Virus record (IMG/VR): IMGVR_UViG_3300031757_001001
Coordinates: 1 to 43,103 of that record
Direction: 5' to 3' (one strand)
Origin: a virus
Length of the DNA: 43,103 bases
The position numbers and the translations under genes are program-made. Below the pieces are notes generated by a model, which was given only the letters and a program-made list of their open reading frames with translations, made no database searches and had not been told where the DNA came from. This document shows positions 38,784 to 43,103 of this stretch, piece by piece (positions within the stretch are counted from its first letter, which is position 1; every line of letters starts with the position of its first letter).

Positions 38784-39225
38784 CCTTTTTTCTTTTCCTT
38801 TTGTTTGGTGTTCTTACTATCCGATGAGCTTTTCTTATTATCTTAGTAGTAGAGGAAGCCTTTTGCTCCTCTCCCATATAAACAAAGTCATAGCCACCAT
38901 TTTTCCTACTAACACCGTAGACAAGTATACCCGCATGTCTTACTTCTACTACTTTATATACCCCACGAGCGCCCATGTATATCTTTTCGCCTGCGGTTCC
39001 CTCTTCAGAATCACGCTTGCATACATAATAGGGGCCGGTTCCTTGAACTACCTTAAAGGTATCGCCAGCAGAAAGAGATCGCCAGTCCTTTATTTCGTTT
39101 TTTATAGGGCCATTCTTTAGAACAAACACCTTTTTGCACTCTTTACAAGCTCCGCTTCTAGCCGCGTTTATACAACCGCATGACTTGCATAACTTTTGTC
39201 CTCTTTTTAATTTTACGCTTTCCAA
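38779..39225 (-). CDS. Zinc-ribbon protein (TTG start)
   Basis: 148 residues starting at TTG 39225 with AGGAG six bases upstream. The N-terminus CKSCGCINAARSGACKECKK has two CxxC-type pairs for a zinc ribbon (a further CGC inside). The middle is a beta-rich domain (DWRSLSAGDTFKVVQGTGPY; AGEKIYMGARGVYKVVEVRH) resembling an SH3 or KOW-like fold. The C-terminus is Lys/Arg-rich (KAHRIVRTPNKRKRKKV), so it probably binds nucleic acid. Function unknown. Confidence 0.7.
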   Translation of the reverse strand: MESVKLKRGQKLCKSCGCINAARSGACKECKKVFVLKNGPIKNEIKDWRSLSAGDTFKVVQGTGPYYVCKRDSEEGTAGEKIYMGARGVYKVVEVRHAGILVYGVSRKNGGYDFVYMGEEQKASSTTKIIRKAHRIVRTPNKRKRKKV

Positions 39226-39267
39226 TTTTAACTCCTGTGTCTTACAAAAAAACTAAACCACTATCGC

Positions 39268-39273
39268 ATTATA
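39268..39273 (-). promoter_or_regulatory. Candidate promoter -10 (TATAAT) of the zinc-ribbon gene
   Basis: The minus strand reads TGTATGGTATAATGCGATAG, with TGG directly before the hexamer. It lies about 43 bases ahead of the TTG start at 39225. A weak TTACAA sits 16 bases upstream of the hexamer as a possible -35. Confidence 0.55.
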
Positions 39274-39352
39274 CCATACATACTGGCAATTGTAAGACAG
39301 AAATCCAAATATTTTTCCTAAATTTTTTCATAAGATAGGGCCACCTATAGGA

Positions 39353-39532
39353 TTAAAGTCCAAATTTTTCAATAAAAAAGTCAAAGTCTATTTCAAATAC
39401 AGTCTCTCCTCCTTCTGTAGTGCAGTTTTCTACCATATCTGGATGTTCAAAAGATAGATATTGTAGTAGTAAACACAAAAAGAAAGGATGCTTCTCCGGA
39501 TTATCGGAATGCTCGAAATTACTATGGGTCAT
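39353..39532 (-). CDS. 59-residue acidic hypothetical protein
   Basis: ATG 39532 was preferred because AGGTGG lies just before it; the longer frame to 39571 is inside the nuclease gene. It starts MTHSNFEHSDNPEKHPFFLC and ends GGETVFEIDFDFFIEKFGL, an acidic aromatic tail. Two Cys and four His. It overlaps the nuclease gene by 11 bases. Similar in C-terminal composition to the protein at 6655. Function unknown. Confidence 0.55.
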   Translation of the reverse strand: MTHSNFEHSDNPEKHPFFLCLLLQYLSFEHPDMVENCTTEGGETVFEIDFDFFIEKFGL

Positions 39533-39827
39533 AAGGCCACCTGTCTGCCATGGTTGAATTAACATTATCAATATCTATAAGCCATCGACCGTATTTCCCT
39601 GTTTTTCCGGTTATAAGCTCAAAATATCCTTCTTCATCTTCTTGATCTCTTATTAGATTCTCTAAAATTATAGTAGCTTCTTTAAATTCAGCTTGACCCC
39701 TCTCTGGGGTGTCAATTCCTGTAAGTCTACCTCTTATTTTAGCTGTTAAATAAAAACCCAAGTCAATTTCTACATCTATTGTGTCTCCGTCTATACATCT
39801 GACTAACTTTGCTCTATACTTGTACAT
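39522..39827 (-). CDS. Staphylococcal nuclease-like (SNase) protein
   Basis: 101 residues from ATG 39827 overlapping the upstream stop (TGATG). RCIDGDTIDVEIDLGFYLTA holds the SNase catalytic Asp and Thr block, GRLTGIDTPERGQAEFKEAT has the first catalytic Arg and the D-T-P-E motif, and TGKYGRWLIDI holds the later Arg. All catalytic parts seem present though the protein is shorter than SNase (about 150). It cuts DNA or RNA with Ca; with no signal peptide it probably acts in the cytoplasm on host nucleic acid. Confidence 0.87.
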   Translation of the reverse strand: MYKYRAKLVRCIDGDTIDVEIDLGFYLTAKIRGRLTGIDTPERGQAEFKEATIILENLIRDQEDEEGYFELITGKTGKYGRWLIDIDNVNSTMADRWPYDP

Positions 39828-40222
39828 CACTCCCGTGCCCTATCCTTTTGCGGAACCGAAGAGTTAATGTAGTCTAAATCTTCTTCAGAAAGTTCTCCAT
39901 CTAAGTAAGCCTGAGCGTCTATCCCGTTTTCTATTAAAAACTTTCTTATTAATTCATGGTCGTATCTTTCCAAAAGCATATTTTTGAAGCATAAAGGACA
40001 CATTCCGACAGTCTCCTCTTCATCATGTCCCTCTGCGTAATGAAGTATTCTTACTTGAAGACCCATGATTGCACGCTGATTAGATGCTCTCTGTGAATTG
40101 AGGAGGAACAGTTCTTCTTGAGCATGTCTGGTATCAATGTGGGTTTCTCTTATTTCATATACTAGAAAGGACATAGGGACTAGTAAAAGAAAGAAGAAAA
40201 CATTTTTGTAGTTTAGTTTCAT
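39827..40222 (-). CDS. Membrane-anchored protein with a CPLC motif
   Basis: 131 residues from ATG 40222, which overlaps the dipeptidase stop (ATGA). An N-terminal membrane segment (NVFFFLLLVPMSFLVYEI) is followed by a helical linker, IMGLQVRILHYAEGHDEE and GMCPLCFKNMLLER. The later half has acidic helices. It matches the 95-residue protein at 1032 in order of parts (membrane anchor, IM..QV helix, acidic stretch, CPxC), suggesting common descent. The role of the CPxC is unknown (redox, metal or zinc). Confidence 0.7.
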   Translation of the reverse strand: MKLNYKNVFFFLLLVPMSFLVYEIRETHIDTRHAQEELFLLNSQRASNQRAIMGLQVRILHYAEGHDEEETVGMCPLCFKNMLLERYDHELIRKFLIENGIDAQAYLDGELSEEDLDYINSSVPQKDRARE

Positions 40223-41445
40223 TTTTTCCAACCTTCTAAGATAAATCTTAAAGAATTTCTACCCAATATGTCTTTTATGACATCTGGGCTATACTTATCT
40301 GTATGAATACCACTTTTGAGACAGGATAAATATCTAGTAAGTCTGGGAAGTTCTGATATGTCTGTAATCTCGTCAGGAGGATCGGTAAACCCATCAAAGT
40401 CTGTCCCTATAGCAATTATCTCATGACCTGCTATGTTTGTGATATGTTCTATAGTTTGATCTATATATTTTAAACCTAGACCGGTATCAATAGGACTAAG
40501 CCAGTAGTTCATGAAAATTATACCCATTAAACAGTTGTGGTCTGCAAGCCATTTCATTTCCCAGTCCTCTAGGTTAAGCGGGTCTGGATTGACTCCAAAG
40601 ACACCTGTATGGCTGGCAATCACCCTTGATAGATCGTCGCCCACTATTTTGTATACTTCCTGTCTTGCCTTAGGAGTACAATGAGTGACATCTATTATCA
40701 TGCCCATCTCTTTCATCGCTCCAACAACGTTGCGACCTATGGAGGTTAGTCCCTTATTCATATCCCAAGAGGACATTAGGCTCTTCCAGTTGCCTTTTTT
40801 AATCCCATATTCAGGATAGGGAAAAACAGGAGCCGCAACATGATTTTGATAGAAATGAGTTAGTGTCATGTAGGCAGCACCCCTATCGTAGAAATGCTCA
40901 AGGTTATTTAATAGTTCTTTTTCTATTTCTTTTGGCGTAGCGGTGGCATCTTCCACCCTTTTCTTTGCCAATTCCCCATTAAGGCTGTGGCATCCTTCTA
41001 TAGAATGTATCATAGCTATGTCATTATTAGATATAGCTTGCTCTAACTCACTTCTACTGAAAACAAACTTAAACCTACCATCAAATTTTTTTATCTCTAC
41101 CTCTATCGAGTCCATTTGAGCATTAATAGCATCAAAGTAAGTAGGATCAAAGACCCTTTTGCGTACCCTAGGATATACCCACTTGAGGAATTTAATTAGC
41201 TTCTGGTCGTCAACCCACTCTATTTCGGGGACGAAGGAGGTTGAGAGAACTACATCTAATCCACCCTCATCCATCTTAGGGAGGGTATTTCTTTCACTCA
41301 GAGGCCAGAATGATCGTTTAAAAAGGGTAGTTAGAAATCTAGAATTTTTACCATCGAGACTTCTTTCAAACAGGAAATTCTTAAGTGCCCCATGATTATG
41401 CCAATCGAAGATTAGGGATTCGTTGTGTAATTTTTCCCAGTCCAT
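40219..41445 (-). CDS. Membrane dipeptidase (peptidase family M19)
   Basis: 408 residues of the renal-dipeptidase family. DWHNHGALKNFLF replaces the usual H-x-D start of the zinc site with H-x-H; AMIHSIEGCHSLNGEL holds the bridging Glu; GMIIDVTHCTPKARQEV and RVIASHTGVFGVNPDP hold zinc-site His residues; IIAIGTDFDGFTDPP is the last family motif. It cleaves dipeptides. No signal peptide, unlike secreted eukaryotic forms. It is not a normal phage gene; it could act on host peptidoglycan-derived or nutritional dipeptides. Confidence 0.88.
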   Translation of the reverse strand: MDWEKLHNESLIFDWHNHGALKNFLFERSLDGKNSRFLTTLFKRSFWPLSERNTLPKMDEGGLDVVLSTSFVPEIEWVDDQKLIKFLKWVYPRVRKRVFDPTYFDAINAQMDSIEVEIKKFDGRFKFVFSRSELEQAISNNDIAMIHSIEGCHSLNGELAKKRVEDATATPKEIEKELLNNLEHFYDRGAAYMTLTHFYQNHVAAPVFPYPEYGIKKGNWKSLMSSWDMNKGLTSIGRNVVGAMKEMGMIIDVTHCTPKARQEVYKIVGDDLSRVIASHTGVFGVNPDPLNLEDWEMKWLADHNCLMGIIFMNYWLSPIDTGLGLKYIDQTIEHITNIAGHEIIAIGTDFDGFTDPPDEITDISELPRLTRYLSCLKSGIHTDKYSPDVIKDILGRNSLRFILEGWKK

Positions 41446-41478
41446 AACAAGTACCTTTATTTTAGAGGCAGTTTAAAG

Positions 41479-42402
41479 TTATAGACCTTTAATTAACACC
41501 CTGCCTTTCGGTGTTCTATTTACATAACCCTGTTGCATTAGATAGGGTTCTATTTTCTGCTCGATGGTCTGCCGGTCTAAACTTAACGCGCTACATAAAG
41601 TATTTACACCGATATGAGTGCCCTTAGGCAAGTTTATTAAAACCTCTAGGTATTTCCTGTCTATTGGATTTAAACCATTCTCATCAATGCCCTGCATTTT
41701 AATAGCTTGCGTAACCTGCTCAGGACTCAAACCCTGCAAATTATTTGCTACGCCGTAGTCTCTAATCCATTCTAAGAAGTTATTGGCTAGACGAGGCACT
41801 CCTCGACTAATTTTAGAAATTATTTTTACGCTTGGTTCTGAAATGTCCACTTTTATCTTTTTGGCGTTAATAGAAATCAACTCAGACAGTTCCTCTATGC
41901 TGTAAGGACGGATAAAGTGCTTTAATTTAAACCTGTCTAAGAATGGCTGAACTAAATCACCCATATCAGTAGTCGCCCCTACAAAACAGAACTTAGGTAT
42001 GTCTATATTGATTGTTTCGCCCTGACTATTTTTACTAGCAGGGATAACTATATCTAAACGAAAGTCCTCTATCACAGTAAGTAAATATTCTTGTACCTTT
42101 TTGCTTACTCTGTGAATCTCATCAATAAAGAAGATGGAACCTCTTTCCATTTTCATCAGATAGGGAAGCACGTCCTTGTTTGTTGATAGACTGGCTCCAT
42201 TGGCAATTTGAATAGGAACATTGAGTTCATTAGCTAACGCTCTTGCCAGCGTGGTCTTGCCTAGACCTGCTCCTCCGTAGAACAGACAATGAGAGAGAGT
42301 GTCTCCCCTTACCATAGCCGACTTTACTGAGATTTTTAAATTCTGGATTATTTCATCTTGACCAATAAGATCATCAAATTGTTGTGGTCGTAGATTGCTC
42401 AT
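41479..42402 (-). CDS. ruvB: Holliday-junction ATPase RuvB
   Basis: 307 residues (E. coli RuvB 336). RPQQFDDLIGQDEIIQNLKI starts the family; Walker A is GGAGLGKT (43-50), Walker B is FFIDEIHR, sensor 1 is FVGATTDMG, and the C-terminal winged helix begins GLNPIDRKYLEVLINLPKG. Sensor 2 is GVPRLANNFLEWIRDYG. It is an AAA+ motor that drives branch migration with RuvA. No RuvA is seen, but the gene upstream (overlap 29 bases) carries a RuvA domain III-like end. Confidence 0.96.
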   Translation of the reverse strand: MSNLRPQQFDDLIGQDEIIQNLKISVKSAMVRGDTLSHCLFYGGAGLGKTTLARALANELNVPIQIANGASLSTNKDVLPYLMKMERGSIFFIDEIHRVSKKVQEYLLTVIEDFRLDIVIPASKNSQGETINIDIPKFCFVGATTDMGDLVQPFLDRFKLKHFIRPYSIEELSELISINAKKIKVDISEPSVKIISKISRGVPRLANNFLEWIRDYGVANNLQGLSPEQVTQAIKMQGIDENGLNPIDRKYLEVLINLPKGTHIGVNTLCSALSLDRQTIEQKIEPYLMQQGYVNRTPKGRVLIKGL

Positions 42403-42724
42403 CTTTTATTGCTTCCTTAATTAATTCCACGACTGTAATATTCTGTCTATCGTATTTGTGAACGAGTCGTGTGGCTTCTAGTAAAGTGTAACCCTGAGAG
42501 TGAAGTGCCTGTATAGCTAACTTTGTTGTTTTGTTCTCAAGTTGTTTATTTTTATTATTACTTTTATTGTAAGCTGGTATTGTCACAGAATCCCAACACT
42601 CAGGACAGGTCATCACAATATCCGACTCTTGAGGTATGTCTTGGTTGCTTAATCTAAAATGTAAATAACAATTAGGACATTTGTAGTCAATGTCTAGTTG
42701 GGTTCTTGATATTGTTGCTTTCAT
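42374..42724 (-). CDS. Zinc ribbon fused to a RuvA domain III-like RuvB-binding segment
   Basis: 116 residues from ATG 42724 (a TTG at 42748 is an alternative). The N-terminal half is a zinc ribbon: CPNC (16-19) and CPEC (40-43). A basic Asn/Lys linker follows. Residues 68-107 (KLAIQALHSQGYTLLEATRL then VHKYDRQNITVVELIKEAIK) match the pattern of RuvA domain III, the part that contacts RuvB (A..AL..LGY...EA.R.V.K....LI.EA). The OB/HhH DNA-binding parts of RuvA are absent. Directly upstream of ruvB with 29 bases overlap, so it is probably RuvB's loader. Confidence 0.8.
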   Translation of the reverse strand: MKATISRTQLDIDYKCPNCYLHFRLSNQDIPQESDIVMTCPECWDSVTIPAYNKSNNKNKQLENKTTKLAIQALHSQGYTLLEATRLVHKYDRQNITVVELIKEAIKDEQSTTTTI

Positions 42725-42777
42725 GTTCTGTGTTGTCTCTGAAATCAAAGAGGATAGGTTGAGTAAGACATTTTTAG

Positions 42778-42849
42778 TAGCCCGACGAGGAATCGAACCT
42801 CGAACTACGGCTTAGAAGGCCGCTGTTATATCCGTTTAACTATCGAGCC
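42778..42849 (-). tRNA. tRNA-Arg (anticodon UCU)
   Basis: A 72-nt tRNA. Acceptor GGCTCGA / TCGGGCT (two G-U pairs), D-arm GTTA-AACGGATA-TAAC, anticodon stem GCGGC / GCCGT with loop CTTCTAA (anticodon TCT), T-arm CGAGG-TTCGATT-CCTCG, discriminator A. CCA is not encoded. It reads AGA/AGG, codons used heavily in these AT-rich genes, so it likely supplements the host. Confidence 0.97.
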
Positions 42850-42854
42850 ATTCA

Positions 42855-43103
42855 TTAATCTCTGGGCAAAGATTGTTGTTGTGTTATATTAAATTGATCT
42901 TTTAAATCTTCTTCTTCTTTTTTAATGTCCTCGTAGCTGGGAGGCTTGGGCAATTTAAATCCACCCATGTTATTTTGTAGAAACTTGGTTATCTCATTAA
43001 ACTTTTCGTTATCCGCTTCGTGTTCTGCCTTCAGCGGGGCGATCTCCTCTACGATAGCCTCGTTAGTTTTTTCTATGTCTTGATGTATTGTCTTTAGTTG
43101 GTA
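42855..43103 (-). CDS. Hypothetical coiled-coil protein, N-terminus cut by window edge
   Basis: The frame is open to base 43103 and ends at TAA 42855-42857, just past the 5' end of the tRNA. The last 82 codons are Glu/Lys/Ala-rich with heptad-like spacing (YQLKTIHQDIEKTNEAIVEE), then a Gly/Pro segment (NNMGGFKLPKPPSYEDIKKE) and a Gln-rich end. It is probably a coiled-coil protein with a disordered tail. No family recognised. Confidence 0.6.
   Translation of the reverse strand, partial: YQLKTIHQDIEKTNEAIVEEIAPLKAEHEADNEKFNEITKFLQNNMGGFKLPKPPSYEDIKKEEEDLKDQFNITQQQSLPRD

Noticed and set aside
39300-39352. Weak hairpin (ATAGG-TGGC-CCTAT) as a terminator downstream of the 59-residue gene
   Set aside because: The stem is only 5 bp and is not directly followed by a T-run on the minus strand.
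1-43103. CRISPR arrays, insertion sequences, integrase/att sites, tandem repeats
   Set aside because: No repeated spacers, transposase, recombinase or inverted-repeat-bounded insertion was seen on reading both strands.

Overview
The window looks like part of a large double-stranded DNA phage genome. Every gene I can support is on the minus strand, packed with 1-30 base gaps or ATGA/TAATG start-stop overlaps. The set combines nucleotide and DNA-handling genes typical of big phages (PhoH, NrdA/NrdB, dUTPase, SSB, RuvB, a ClpP-like protease, a staphylococcal-type nuclease), many 27-60 residue ORFs, a tRNA and a tmRNA. No ribosomal or central-metabolism genes are seen, but no capsid, terminase or tail gene is seen either, so the viral assignment is an inference. 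Three full-length Tat-signal DUF1501 proteins and a Chlamydia-type ribonucleotide reductase small subunit hint at a host in the Planctomycetes-Verrucomicrobia-Chlamydiae group; this too is inference.

Layout by coordinate (transcription runs right to left). 1-6.3 kb: PhoH, a zinc ribbon, and a secreted-protein island with two DUF1501 proteins, a cysteine-rich EF-hand protein, an ORF interrupted by TGA and other signal-peptide proteins. 6.3-12 kb: an A-type Fe-S carrier, a third DUF1501 protein, and nrdA-nrdB preceded by a 340-base non-coding stretch holding a possible structured RNA. 12-16.8 kb: small membrane proteins, a structural-type protein with its own terminator, a DERA-like protein without the Schiff-base lysine, a ClpP-like protease, a deoxyribosyltransferase-like protein and dUTPase. 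16.8-19.9 kb: a glycosyltransferase, SSB, basic microproteins, and a complete tmRNA (19349-19689) whose tag reads AEHSFAIVA.

19.9-37.5 kb: an 18 kb sugar and glycan block. It holds a heptose-type kinase/phosphatase/nucleotidyltransferase trio; a module of a nucleotide-sugar SDR, a PMP-type (His for Lys) DegT-family enzyme and a minimal two-subunit thiamine-diphosphate enzyme; RmlB, RmlC and WecB homologues; a methyltransferase, a GNAT, a sulfotransferase and several glycosyltransferases. This is enough to make and attach unusual sugars, probably on the virion or the host surface. 37.5-43.1 kb: structural-type and zinc-ribbon proteins, nuclease, an M19 dipeptidase, RuvB, a zinc-ribbon protein ending in a RuvA domain III-like segment, and tRNA-Arg(UCU).

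The strongest new leads are the RuvB partner that appears to replace RuvA, the tmRNA with its unusual tag, the class Ic-type NrdB with Val at the radical site, the DUF1501 trio in a phage-like setting, and the His-type DegT enzyme beside a split TPP enzyme.
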